From: a virus
Strand: one strand, 5' to 3'
IMG/VR virus record: IMGVR_UViG_3300017739_000030
Span: 1 to 38,210 of that record
Length of the DNA: 38,210 nucleotides
A model generated the notes under the pieces. That model did not search any database and was not told where the DNA came from. It was given only the letters and a program-made list of their open reading frames with translations. Positions 1-6,605 of this stretch are shown here, in pieces; the stretch's first letter is position 1; each line of letters opens with the position of its first letter. The position numbers and the translations under genes are program-made.

Positions 1-60
1 AACGACGGTTACGTCGGGAGTGACTGAATAAACTTACTGGCATATAGCTAGTTAAGGTGA

Positions 61-218
61 TGAGACACAGGTGGTGCTGCTACGAAAGTAGAATCGATTT
101 ACCAATCGGGTCTCAGGCAAGAAGGTTTTTACTCTGTAGTAATGCCCCTTCTTTGTTGGTATACAGGATTCCAACCTCCCTCTTTTTATATTATGGTAAG
201 ACCTTCGGGTCTTTTTTT
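61..218 (+). ncRNA. Candidate structured non-coding RNA with its own terminator
   Basis: No convincing protein is seen in positions 28-364 before the small gene at 365, but the DNA is full of nested complementarity. TGAGAC (61-66) pairs with GTCTCA (110-115). This stem encloses a hairpin CTAC-GAAA-GTAG (80-91) with a GNRA-type tetraloop and a second hairpin CGATT-TACC-AATCG (95-108), giving a three-way-junction shape. Next comes AAGAAGG (119-125) with CCTTCTT (147-153), enclosing TTACT-CTGT-AGTAA (129-142), then TTGG/CCAA (156-159/171-174), then an intrinsic terminator (198-218). The pairing is seen directly; that it is an independent RNA is inference. It could instead be a structured 3' UTR of a gene lying upstream of the window. 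I do not recognise a known RNA family. Confidence 0.4.
198..218 (+). terminator. Rho-independent terminator (UUCG loop)
   Basis: AAGACC-TTCG-GGTCTT (198-213) is a perfect 6-bp stem closed by a stable UUCG tetraloop and followed by a T run to 218. It ends the folded region described at 61-218 and any transcript coming from left of the window. Confidence 0.85.
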
Positions 219-284
219 GTGTCTAGGTATAAACTCGTAGGCATTTATATTTGTGACTATAAGATCAAATGTGTTAGATCCCTG

Positions 285-292
285 ACTAAATA
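285..292 (+). promoter_or_regulatory. Possible T4-type late promoter box ACTAAATA
   Basis: ACTAAATA resembles the T4 late -10 box (TATAAATA) and the CTAAATA variant I associate with cyanomyoviruses. It lies between the terminator at 198-218 and the small gene at 365, where a promoter is needed. No experimental evidence is available and the box is short. Confidence 0.4.
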
Positions 293-364
293 GTGGTAGA
301 ATTAAGGGGAAACAAGATGTAACCAAACTCTTGTATATCATGAATTCAAAAATGGAGAACCTTT

Positions 365-520
365 ATGCAACACAATATAGAGTCACACAATCAATTAACT
401 GCTTGGAATACTCAGCAAGACGAACTTCTTAACGAATATTACGAGTGTATTATAGATTGCGATATCGGACAACACGGGAGTGATTGCAAAAGAATCTGTA
501 AAGGCATTTTAATTAACTAA
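365..520 (+). CDS. Small acidic/Cys-containing phage protein, 51 aa, unknown function
   Basis: The ATG is preceded by GGAG about 8 nt upstream (aatGGAGaacctttATG). The 51 codons read MQHNIESHNQLTAWNTQQDE and continue with ELLNEYYECI-type helical, acidic residues, then a Cys-containing segment ending CKRICKGILIN. The three cysteines (C32, C36, C45) are spaced as if paired or metal-bound, but this is only suggestive. The gene stands alone, flanked by a possible late box (285-292) and a strong terminator (534-561), which supports it being an expressed unit. It resembles small conserved hypothetical proteins of cyanomyoviruses; no function can be assigned. Confidence 0.7.
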   Translation: MQHNIESHNQLTAWNTQQDELLNEYYECIIDCDIGQHGSDCKRICKGILIN

Positions 521-533
521 ACCTAAACGTAAA

Positions 534-561
534 AGGGGGTCGAAAAAGACCCTCTTTTTTT
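534..561 (+). terminator. Rho-independent terminator
   Basis: AGGGGGTC (534-541) faces GACCCTCT (548-555) across a short A-rich loop and is followed by a run of T to 561. It ends the 365-520 transcript and separates it from the structural/recombination run that follows. Confidence 0.85.
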
Positions 562-564
562 GTG

Positions 565-572
565 TCTAAATA
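565..572 (+). promoter_or_regulatory. Possible T4-type late promoter box TCTAAATA
   Basis: TCTAAATA lies immediately after the terminator at 534-561 and 10-22 nt before the two candidate starts of the next gene (582, 594). It would be read by the gp55/gp45-dependent late RNA polymerase and would drive the 582-onward run, which includes the tail-tube-like gene. Confidence 0.5.
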
Positions 573-581
573 CTATTACTG

Positions 582-788
582 ATGGATTACATTATGGACT
601 ATAAACCATATTCTCCTGAGTGGCATCGTAAAAGGTTTCTACAAGAAGCAATCTTTAAGTACCTTGACGACTATGTTGATAACGATATCATTATAAATGA
701 TATCAATGCAATTCTCTCTGAGAGATCAGATGACGCATATCAAGAGTATACAAAACTCAATCAACTTAAAGCCAAACTTAGTGAATAA
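582..788 (+). CDS. Conserved phage hypothetical protein, 68 aa
   Basis: This is a short, highly charged, all-helical-looking protein with no signal peptide or membrane segment. Two in-frame ATGs exist, at 582 and 594. The second (reading MDYKPYSPEW) may be the true start, because the late box at 565-572 would place the transcript start very close to 582; neither has a clear Shine-Dalgarno. The N-terminal YSPEWHRKRFL stretch followed by an acidic YLDDYVDND segment resembles small cyanomyovirus proteins encoded near the baseplate/tail genes. Function unknown. Confidence 0.65.
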   Translation: MDYIMDYKPYSPEWHRKRFLQEAIFKYLDDYVDNDIIINDINAILSERSDDAYQEYTKLNQLKAKLSE

Positions 789-791
789 CAT

Positions 792-1109
792 ATGCTATCA
801 ACCAAGTACCGACTTCGATTAGAAGCAATCTGTAATCAGATTGTAAATGGTGAAAATGTCGCATTGGATGACATGATTTGGGCACAGAAATTAGCAAAAA
901 CAAATACCACTGCTGCTACATGGTTGCGACAAGCACGACAGAAAGCAGCGAATCCCGACATGCCGAAGGGAGGGACGGACGATTTTCTGAATAGGATGGG
1001 GTTAGGCGAACCCGACCCATCTGATTATAGAGAAGGGTTCGAGAGTGCAGATGATATTAACGACTGGTTTAAACGTAACAAACCTGACGACTGGAGACAA
1101 CGAGACTAA
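792..1109 (+). CDS. Conserved phage hypothetical protein, 105 aa
   Basis: This is a soluble, helical protein. The N-terminal third (YRLRLEAICNQIVNGENVALDDMIWAQKLA) looks like a small helix bundle, and the C-terminal part is acidic and rich in Asp and Trp (EPDPSDYREGF, DDINDWFKRNKPDDW). It begins 3 nt after the preceding stop and its stop overlaps the next start, so it is translationally coupled to both neighbours, including the tail-tube-like gene. I recognise it only as a cyanomyovirus-type conserved hypothetical. It could be a small virion or chaperone protein for the tail gene, which is inference from context. Confidence 0.7.
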   Translation: MLSTKYRLRLEAICNQIVNGENVALDDMIWAQKLAKTNTTAATWLRQARQKAANPDMPKGGTDDFLNRMGLGEPDPSDYREGFESADDINDWFKRNKPDDWRQRD

Positions 1110-1657
1110 TGGCAAACTGGTATCAAGACCAATTAACAAACAGAAACTTTCTTTCCCCTATTGGGTTTTTATTCCTTTTGAATAAAGCAAAGAAGGTATC
1201 TTTCTTATGCCAAAGTGCAGAGATACCCTCATTTGAATTAGGGCAAGTTGATATACCTACAAGAGGTTTTGTTCCTTTACCAAGAGAAGGTAACATTAGA
1301 TATGGAGATTTATCTATTGAGTTTATAGTTGATGAAGATCTAAGAAACTATATGGAGATTCATAATTGGATGCGTGCTTTAGGAACACCTCAAGACACAA
1401 AAGAAAGAAGAGACTGGCAGAATAAATTTGCAGACGATCCAACAGAAGATGTTAGATTCTCAGATGGAACTCTACAAGTATTAAACAATAATAATCTAGC
1501 AAACTTTGATGTAGTATTTAAAGATCTATTTCCTGTAGGATTATCTACTATACCATTTAACTCATCTGAAGATGATAATGATTTTTTAATTGCTACTGCA
1601 ACCTTTAGATATACTTTGTACGAAATAAGAAACGTTAATACACAAACTAAGCGATGA
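1109..1657 (+). CDS. gp19-like tail tube / tail-tube-family virion protein, 182 aa
   Basis: The layout matches the T4 gp19 tail-tube fold. An N-terminal segment is followed by VSFLCQSAEIPSFELGQVDIP (like the FQCKATALPAG region of gp19), a loop with R-x-I-x-x-GD (NIRYGD), a beta strand ending in VDED, and a C-terminal F-KDLFPVGLSTI...FLIATATFRYTLYEI block like gp19's IKGLWPTNVGELQL...FEVTLALDYWE. Length (182) is close to T4 gp19 (163). T4-like phages encode several paralogues of this fold (gp19, gp48, gp54), so whether this is the tube monomer or a tube-junction paralogue cannot be told from sequence alone. It is late/structural and sits in a run begun by the possible late box at 565. Confidence 0.6.
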   Translation: MANWYQDQLTNRNFLSPIGFLFLLNKAKKVSFLCQSAEIPSFELGQVDIPTRGFVPLPREGNIRYGDLSIEFIVDEDLRNYMEIHNWMRALGTPQDTKERRDWQNKFADDPTEDVRFSDGTLQVLNNNNLANFDVVFKDLFPVGLSTIPFNSSEDDNDFLIATATFRYTLYEIRNVNTQTKR

Positions 1658-1794
1658 AGATACTTGAGTATATTATTTTAATAGGAATGATAGTATTCTT
1701 AGGATTTGTATTTCTCTATGAGTTGTTAGATTTGTTTTTGGTTAGACCTTTCTTTAGATTATTTAAAAGAAAAAAACGTAGGAGAAGGAGATGA
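1654..1794 (+). CDS. Small single-pass membrane protein, 46 aa
   Basis: The start ATG overlaps the previous stop (ATGA). The peptide has a hydrophobic span (YIILIGMIVFLGFVFLYELL, residues 6-25) followed by a strongly basic tail ending in KRKKRRRRR. This gives an inner-membrane topology with a positive cytoplasmic end. The tail overlaps the Shine-Dalgarno of the next gene (AGGAGAAGGAG), so part of the Arg run is coding-forced. Its size, single span and basic tail are compatible with a holin-like or membrane-anchoring micropeptide, but no function is assigned. Confidence 0.6.
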   Translation: MKILEYIILIGMIVFLGFVFLYELLDLFLVRPFFRLFKRKKRRRRR

Positions 1795-2180
1795 AGTTTG
1801 AATTTGAACATCAATGGGGTGGTAACGATAACTGGTATACTAAATCTAAACGATGGGCAAAGAAACAACCTTTCTGGATATCACACTTGGTGACAGGTTT
1901 TATAGAATGGTTGCATAAAATGTGGATTGATGGTAAAATAGAAATGCTCATGGACGATGTTGATCGTCAGATAAATACTATTCATTCCGAATGGGAGGCA
2001 AATGACAGAGAAATCACACCACACATCGTGGAGAAAGGAGTATTTGGAGATGAAGGCTGGTCTATCGAAATCACAAATCCTATTGTTGACAGAAGGTCCG
2101 ACTCAACTAGCACAGGCATGGTTACTCCAAGCAATGCACAACGATTACAACAAAATGAAAGGGATCAAACCCGAACCTAG
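1791..2180 (+). CDS. Conserved phage hypothetical protein, 129 aa
   Basis: A strong GGAGAAGGAG precedes the ATG, which overlaps the preceding stop. The first two thirds are a normal soluble protein rich in Trp and basic/acidic residues (WGGNDNWYTKSKRWAKKQPFW; WEANDREITPHIVEKGVFGDEGW). The C-terminal ~40 residues become Ser/Thr/Asn/Arg-rich and look like low-constraint sequence. That section overlaps a second reading frame (2050-2247) with its own ribosome-binding site, so the last part may be an overprinted tail. Function unknown; no signal peptide or membrane span. Confidence 0.65.
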   Translation: MKFEFEHQWGGNDNWYTKSKRWAKKQPFWISHLVTGFIEWLHKMWIDGKIEMLMDDVDRQINTIHSEWEANDREITPHIVEKGVFGDEGWSIEITNPIVDRRSDSTSTGMVTPSNAQRLQQNERDQTRT

Positions 2181-2247
2181 TCGTGAATCTGGATACCAGA
2201 CATCAATGAAAGAATGGTTTGCTCGTAACAAGGATCAGGGTGTATGA
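2050..2247 (+). CDS. Phage hypothetical protein, 65 aa, overlapping the previous gene by 131 nt
   Basis: The ATG at 2050 has AAAGGAG about 10 nt upstream and its stop overlaps the start of the next gene, as elsewhere in this run. The product reads MKAGLSKSQILLLTEGPTQ and ends MKEWFARNKDQGV, a plausible amphipathic helical protein. Of its 198 nt, 131 are shared in another frame with the upstream gene. An upstream in-frame ATG (2002) exists but has no ribosome-binding site. Alternative: only one of the two overlapping frames is translated in this stretch; the good RBS and stop/start coupling favour translation of this one. Confidence 0.5.
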   Translation: MKAGLSKSQILLLTEGPTQLAQAWLLQAMHNDYNKMKGIKPEPSRESGYQTSMKEWFARNKDQGV

Positions 2248-2435
2248 AATTAACACAAGAAATGATTGACCAGATTCAAGAAGCAATGCTTCACACCAAG
2301 AAAAATGGTGATATTAACTGGCAAGATGGTGATGAGATTGATGTATGTCTAGCAGGTACGTTTGCTGCTGATAGATTTATTGTCATTCACAATAGAACAA
2401 AGAGTAGCACATCTAAGCATAACTTTATAAAATGA
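2244..2435 (+). CDS. Conserved phage hypothetical protein, 63 aa
   Basis: ATGA-type coupling to both neighbours. The product starts MKLTQEMIDQIQEAMLHTKK, followed by a small beta-like core (GDINWQDGDEIDVCLAGTFAADRFIVIHN) and a Ser/Lys tail. The N-terminal helix plus NWQDGDEI pattern is familiar from cyanomyovirus hypothetical proteins located near uvsY/uvsW. No catalytic motif, signal peptide or membrane span. Function unknown. Confidence 0.7.
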   Translation: MKLTQEMIDQIQEAMLHTKKNGDINWQDGDEIDVCLAGTFAADRFIVIHNRTKSSTSKHNFIK

Positions 2436-2503
2436 ATGTATTGTTATTAATAACTGTAGTTAGTATAATTTGGGTTGTAGGTGTCATAGTATACTTAACA
2501 TGA
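2432..2503 (+). CDS. Membrane micropeptide, 23 aa
   Basis: The ATG overlaps the preceding stop (ATGA) and its own stop overlaps the next ATG (ATGA) at 2500. This is the same coupling used by all real genes in this run, and it argues against a chance ORF. Almost the whole peptide is hydrophobic (VLLLITVVSIIWVVGVIVYL), enough for one membrane span. Too short for family assignment. Alternative: a spacer that merely keeps ribosomes moving to the 2500 gene. Confidence 0.4.
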   Translation: MNVLLLITVVSIIWVVGVIVYLT

Positions 2504-2706
2504 GCGTAATGAAAGAAATTTTTTTTACTGAAAAAGAAATGCAAATCATTAGGGTTTGTTTAAACAATGCACCTTGTCCTTATGATGTAGGAGAAGGTGC
2601 TAAAGCAGTAAAGAATTTAATTGAAAAAGCAGGTGAACCAGAACCCTTAGAAGGTGAACCCTTGGTTCTGCAAAAATATGATCTATCGCAATTTGAACCT
2701 AAATGA
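2500..2706 (+). CDS. Phage hypothetical protein, 68 aa
   Basis: I chose the ATG at 2500 because it overlaps the upstream stop. A TTG at 2470 in frame would lengthen it by 10 residues but breaks the coupling pattern. The product starts MSVMKEIFFTEKEMQIIRVC, with one helix, a CPYDVGEGAKAVKNLIEKAG helix and an acidic Pro/Glu-rich C-terminus (EPEPLEGEPL). Soluble, unknown function. Its stop overlaps the uvsY start, so it belongs to the uvsY-uvsW transcription unit. Confidence 0.6.
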   Translation: MSVMKEIFFTEKEMQIIRVCLNNAPCPYDVGEGAKAVKNLIEKAGEPEPLEGEPLVLQKYDLSQFEPK

Positions 2707-3131
2707 ACCTTGAAACACTTCAAGAGATGTGGAAGAAAGACAGTGTAATAGATACTGACTTATACTGTGAAGAGTCTACAAAAATTCCACAACTTCACAT
2801 GAGATATATGGAGTTTCATAATACATTTTCTCTTATGAAAAGAGAACGTGACTTAGAAATGAGAAGACTTATAAGAGAGAAATGGTTATATTATAAAGGT
2901 AAAGCACCGTCAAAGGTATATAAGGATCTACCCTTTGATCTTAAACTAACTACAAAAGAAGAGATCAATATGTTTATCGAGTCCGATGATGACATCTGTA
3001 AACTACAATATAAAATTGACTACATAGAACAGATGATAACTTTTCTTGATAGTGTCCTAAGGCAAATTGGCAATCGTAATTTCCAAATTAAGAATGCTAT
3101 TGATTGGGAGAAATTTAAGAATGGATTCTAG
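2703..3131 (+). CDS. uvsY: UvsY, recombination mediator protein
   Basis: UvsY loads the UvsX recombinase onto single-stranded DNA coated with gp32 and is essential for T4 recombination-dependent replication. At 142 aa it matches T4 UvsY (137). The opening MNLETLQEMWKKDSVIDTD aligns with T4 MRLEDLQEELKKDVFIDST. The middle has the basic helix with WLYYKGKA (T4 LDYYSGRG), and the end keeps the helical ...RNFQIKNAIDWEKF (T4 RGFAIKHIQDMRAF). It is directly upstream of uvsW, the usual cyanomyovirus arrangement, while its partner uvsX lies at 27790. Confidence 0.88.
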   Translation: MNLETLQEMWKKDSVIDTDLYCEESTKIPQLHMRYMEFHNTFSLMKRERDLEMRRLIREKWLYYKGKAPSKVYKDLPFDLKLTTKEEINMFIESDDDICKLQYKIDYIEQMITFLDSVLRQIGNRNFQIKNAIDWEKFKNGF

Positions 3132-3140
3132 CATGATTTT

Positions 3141-4604
3141 ATGGACCTCCTTATTTGTAAGAAGAATGAAGTTTATCTGAAGGTTCAAGCAGAACCTCAT
3201 TTAAATTATGAATTAGCAGACTTCTTTACTTTTGAGGTAGAGTCTGCAAAATTTATGCAAAAGAATAGAAGATTTAAAGGTTGGGATGGAAAAATAAGAT
3301 TGTACTCACCTGCTACAGGAGAGATATATTGTGGTCTTGTAGATTATCTTACAGACTGGGCAGACGAAAAAGGATATGAATATTCACTAGAAGACCATGA
3401 AAACTTTGGTCATCCTCAAGAAACTAATCAGTTTGTTACTCCCGAATCTGTTGGTCAATTTGTAAAATCACTTCGGATACCGTTTCCCGTAAGGGACTAC
3501 CAGTATAAAGCAATATACGAAGCCCTGAGATACAACAGACGACTCCTATTATCCCCAACTGCAAGCGGGAAGTCCTTGATGATCTATGCATTAATTAGAT
3601 ACCATATAAATGTTAGTAGAAATGTTTTGATTGTAGTTCCCACTACATCTCTTGTTGAGCAGATGTATAAGGACTTTGAATCCTATGGTTGGAAAACTAA
3701 TGATTGTCATAAAATATATGCAGGTGCAAATAAGTATACAGATCATAGCGTAGTTATTACTACTTGGCAATCAATCTATAAAGAACCTCGTAAATGGTTT
3801 GATAGATTTGATGTAGTGATTGGTGATGAAGCACATCAGTTTAAAGCAAAGTCTTTAACTACACTGATGTCTAAACTTCATAAATGTAAATACCGTATAG
3901 GTTTCACTGGAACATTAGATGGTGCAAATGTAAATCAATTAGTATTAGAAGGTTTATTTGGTAGATGTTCAAAGGTAACTAAGACTAATGAATTAATTAA
4001 ACAAGGTTATCTTGCTAAGTTACAAGTAAAAATTATTCTACTTAAGCATGATGAACAACTCTTTGAAGGTTACCAAGATGAAATAGATTACTTAGTAGAA
4101 CACGAAGGACGTAATAAATTTCTCCGTAATCTTACATTAGATTTAAAAGGTAATACACTTGTTCTTTTCAACTATGTAGACCGTCATGGTATCCCTCTTT
4201 TTAACATGATAAATAGTCATACAGACAAACCTGTGTATCTCGTTCATGGGGGTGTTGATGTTGAAGATCGAGAAGATGTTCGGTTACTAACTGAGAAATC
4301 AGATAATGCCATTATCGTAGCATCCTACGGAACATTCTCTACAGGAATCAATATCAAAAGACTACATAACATTGTTTTTGCTTCTCCTTCTAAGTCCAGA
4401 GTACGTAACTTACAGTCTATAGGTCGTGTATTAAGGAAGGGAGAAAACAAATCACAAGCAACATTATATGATATTGCCGATGACATTTCCACTAATAGAG
4501 GAAACAATTATACATTGAATCATCTTATGGAAAGAGTTAAAATTTATAACGAAGAAAAATTTAATTATGAAATCATAGATGTCAAATTAAAAGCTTATGA
4601 TTAA
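3141..4604 (+). CDS. uvsW: UvsW, SF2 RNA/DNA helicase
   Basis: UvsW is a superfamily 2 helicase that unwinds R-loops and branch-migrates recombination intermediates, switching T4-like phages from origin- to recombination-dependent replication. At 487 aa it is close to T4 UvsW (503). Visible motifs are Walker A PTASGKS (139-145), VVPTTSLVEQ (motif Ia), DEAH box GDEAHQF (228-234), motif III FTGTLDG (255-261) and motif VI QSIGRVLRKG (425-434) with the arginine finger region. The N-terminal ~115 residues form the substrate-binding domain. The ATG at 3141 follows uvsY by 9 nt; its 3' end overlaps the next gene by 8 nt. Confidence 0.93.
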   Translation: MDLLICKKNEVYLKVQAEPHLNYELADFFTFEVESAKFMQKNRRFKGWDGKIRLYSPATGEIYCGLVDYLTDWADEKGYEYSLEDHENFGHPQETNQFVTPESVGQFVKSLRIPFPVRDYQYKAIYEALRYNRRLLLSPTASGKSLMIYALIRYHINVSRNVLIVVPTTSLVEQMYKDFESYGWKTNDCHKIYAGANKYTDHSVVITTWQSIYKEPRKWFDRFDVVIGDEAHQFKAKSLTTLMSKLHKCKYRIGFTGTLDGANVNQLVLEGLFGRCSKVTKTNELIKQGYLAKLQVKIILLKHDEQLFEGYQDEIDYLVEHEGRNKFLRNLTLDLKGNTLVLFNYVDRHGIPLFNMINSHTDKPVYLVHGGVDVEDREDVRLLTEKSDNAIIVASYGTFSTGINIKRLHNIVFASPSKSRVRNLQSIGRVLRKGENKSQATLYDIADDISTNRGNNYTLNHLMERVKIYNEEKFNYEIIDVKLKAYD

Positions 4605-5016
4605 TTACACTAAAAAAGATGAAGACTTTCACGGAATTTTTAAATTAGTAAGTGGTGAAGAAGTGCTTGCTAAAGCAGTGATCACCGAACAAGATGGAGA
4701 TTTTTTAATTTTTTTACAAGATCCTGTATGTATCCATGCTATCACTAAAGAAATTTCTGATCAGAAAGTAATGAGAGGAATGGGGTTCACTAAATGGATG
4801 CCCATGTCCGATGAAGACTTCTTTATTGTAAGAGATAGAGATATTATTACTATGGGAACGATGTCGAAACCTATCATATTGATGTATGAAGCATTTATAC
4901 TAGGCGACGACCCCACTAAAATTAACCGCAGAAAGACCAGTCCTGATAAAACTGAAGGATATCTAGGAAAGATCGAAGATGCAAGAGTAAGATTTGAAGA
5001 GCTCTATGACTCTTGA
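4597..5016 (+). CDS. Sm-like fold phage protein, 139 aa (paralogue 1)
   Basis: The product has the outline of an Sm/LSm-type beta barrel: FKLVSGEEVLAKAV (strands 1-2 with the conserved GE), DGDFLIFLQDPVCIHAI (strands 2-3), then FTKWMPMSDEDFFIVRDRDIITMGTMSKPIILMYEAFI (strands 4-5 and tail helix). The block F-x-x-W-x-P-x-S...(I/V)...P...Y recurs in the two adjacent genes at 24564 and 24895, so the phage carries at least three related proteins. Sm folds usually bind RNA as rings; a role in phage RNA or protein scaffolding is inference. It overlaps uvsW by 8 nt and is the last gene before the early promoter at 5053. Confidence 0.6.
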   Translation: MINYTKKDEDFHGIFKLVSGEEVLAKAVITEQDGDFLIFLQDPVCIHAITKEISDQKVMRGMGFTKWMPMSDEDFFIVRDRDIITMGTMSKPIILMYEAFILGDDPTKINRRKTSPDKTEGYLGKIEDARVRFEELYDS

Positions 5017-5054
5017 ACCCTTACAGTGTTATTGTACACTCAAGGTCAAGGGTT
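5016..5054 (+). other. Nested hairpin between transcription units
   Basis: AACCCTT (5016-5022) pairs with AAGGGTT (5048-5054) and encloses AGTGT (5025-5029) with ACACT (5036-5040). There is no T run behind it, so it is a weak terminator at best. It begins at the last base of the Sm-like gene and runs into the -35 box of the gp55 promoter, so it could be a Rho-assisted terminator, an RNA 3' end or a regulatory dyad. Confidence 0.4.
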
Positions 5055-5081
5055 GTCAAGCTTTTAGTTCTATGCTATACT
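5053..5081 (+). promoter_or_regulatory. Sigma70-type early promoter for the gp55-47-46 unit
   Basis: TTGTCA (5053-5058), a 17-bp spacer, then TATACT (5076-5081), ideally placed for transcription to start about 5088 and translate gp55 from 5104. This is a host-type promoter, as expected for the gene that later redirects polymerase to late promoters. The -10 shares the GCTATACTTAA context with the cobS-like promoter at 13762. Confidence 0.75.
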
Positions 5082-5103
5082 TAAAAAGTTAAACCAAAGG
5101 TAT

Positions 5104-5577
5104 ATGAAGAAAGCAGCACCTAAAAAACGACAGCATTATGTTGATAATCAAGAGTTTCTTGCTGCGATCATCAAATACAAAGAGAAAGTAGATATAGCAA
5201 AAGAAAAAGATTTACCAAAACCGCGTGTCAGTAATTATATTGGGGGTTGTTTTTTAAAGATTGCAACGCATCTATCATATAGACCAAACTTTATTAATTA
5301 CATGTATAAAGATGATATGGTTTGTGATGGTATAGAAAATTGTATACAATATATTGATAACTTTGATCCTGCTAAGAGTAGAAACCCATTTGCATATTTT
5401 ACTCAGATAGTATATTATGCTTTCCTAAGACGTATAGCAAAGGAGAAAAGACAGATGGATATTAAAGATAAAATTTTAGAGAAGTCAGGATACGAGCATG
5501 TATTCAGTGTAGATGGAGACGGTGGAGCAGAAATGAATCAGATCAAATCTCGTGTGGAGATGAATTCTAAACGATGA
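5104..5577 (+). CDS. 55: gp55, sigma factor for late transcription
   Basis: T4 gp55 is a minimal sigma factor that recognises TATAAATA late promoters and is activated by the sliding clamp gp45. This 157-aa protein (T4: 185) has the sigma-region-2-like core NYIGGCFLKIATHLSYRPNF, YKDDMVCDGIENCIQYIDNFDPAKSRNPFAYFTQIVYYAFLRRIAKEKRQ, with the NPFAYFTQIVYYAFLRRI helix characteristic of region 2 core binding and -10 reading. The C-terminal tail would carry the clamp-binding element. It has its own sigma70 promoter and overlaps gene 47 by 4 nt. Late boxes are seen at 565 and 37663. Confidence 0.9.
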   Translation: MKKAAPKKRQHYVDNQEFLAAIIKYKEKVDIAKEKDLPKPRVSNYIGGCFLKIATHLSYRPNFINYMYKDDMVCDGIENCIQYIDNFDPAKSRNPFAYFTQIVYYAFLRRIAKEKRQMDIKDKILEKSGYEHVFSVDGDGGAEMNQIKSRVEMNSKR

Positions 5578-6605
5578 AGATCCTACTTATTACGGATCAA
5601 CACTTCGGTGTTAGGAACGATAATGTCCATTTTATTAATCACTATAGAAAATTCTATAGTCAGATTGTAATTCCTTTTATAAAAGCATCAAAAATTGATA
5701 CTGTTATTAATCTAGGAGATACATTTGATAAACGTAGATCTATTAACTACTTGTCTTTAAACGAGGCAAAACAAATGTGGTTTGACCCACTAGCAGAGTT
5801 GGGTGTACAAATGCATATGCTAGTTGGTAATCATGATATCTATTATAAAAATACATTAAGAGTCAATGCTCCTAAAGAGGTATTGAGTTCTTATGATAAT
5901 ATTATATCTTATGATACACCATGCACAGTTAACTTTGGTGGATTAGACATCTGTTTTATTCCTTGGATATGTGATGATAACTATGATAAGACCCTTCTTA
6001 CGATAACTCAGACCGAAGCAACTGTTGCTATGGGTCATTTAGAGTTGAATGGATTTGAAGCACATCCTGGTCATTACATGGAAAATGGAATGGATCCTTC
6101 ATTTGTCAGTAAATTTAAAAAGGTATTTACAGGACACTATCACCAAAAATCTCATAGAGATAATATATATTACCTAGGAAACCCCTATCAACTTTATTGG
6201 AATGACTACAAATGTAAAAGAGGATTCCATGTCTTTGACACAGAAACTCTTAAAACTACTTTTTACAGAAATCCCTTTGATGTCTTTTATAAGCTTCATT
6301 ATGATAATGGAGTTGACATACCGAATGAGAAAGAACTGGAAGGAGCATTCGTCAAATTAATTGTAGAGGATAAAGGTGACTACACAAAATTTGATTATCG
6401 TATAAGACAACTGCAAGACATGGGTTTAGCAGATCTTAAGATCATTGAAGATATAAGTGTGGGAATCGAGAATGGATCGGTTGTAGAGACCGAAGACACT
6501 ATGACCCTCTTGGACTCATACATAGATGAGATAGATATCAAAGCAAACAAAAGTAATATTAAAAATATTATGAGGTCTTTGTACATTGAAGCAAGTGCAC
6601 TATAA
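5574..6605 (+). CDS. 47: gp47, SbcD/Mre11-type recombination nuclease subunit
   Basis: gp47 is the metallophosphoesterase nuclease of the gp46/47 complex, which resects DNA ends for recombination. At 343 aa (T4: 339) it has all calcineurin-like metal motifs: TDQHFG (D8, H10), NLGDTFDKR (D49), VGNHDIY (N86, H87, D88), MGHLELNG (H155) and the TGHYHQ pair (H188, H190). The C-terminal ~100 residues would be the gp46-binding and capping region. Its stop overlaps the small gene at 6605 by one base, and gp46 follows directly. Confidence 0.93.
   Translation: MKILLITDQHFGVRNDNVHFINHYRKFYSQIVIPFIKASKIDTVINLGDTFDKRRSINYLSLNEAKQMWFDPLAELGVQMHMLVGNHDIYYKNTLRVNAPKEVLSSYDNIISYDTPCTVNFGGLDICFIPWICDDNYDKTLLTITQTEATVAMGHLELNGFEAHPGHYMENGMDPSFVSKFKKVFTGHYHQKSHRDNIYYLGNPYQLYWNDYKCKRGFHVFDTETLKTTFYRNPFDVFYKLHYDNGVDIPNEKELEGAFVKLIVEDKGDYTKFDYRIRQLQDMGLADLKIIEDISVGIENGSVVETEDTMTLLDSYIDEIDIKANKSNIKNIMRSLYIEASAL

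Noticed and set aside
1-30. Tail of a CDS entering from the left (frame 1 ends at 27, frame 2 at 30)
   Set aside because: Only 8-9 codons are visible and two frames are equally possible, so no gene can be supported.
55-120. Hammerhead ribozyme or glutamine riboswitch
   Set aside because: The GATGAG...CGAAA pieces recall a hammerhead but the core order does not fit, and the glnA-motif landmarks are not present.
57-293. A 78-codon + strand frame in the left-end region
   Set aside because: It is Cys/Arg/Phe-rich with no Shine-Dalgarno, and crosses a strong terminator (198-218) and the RNA-like hairpins; the region is better explained as structured RNA.
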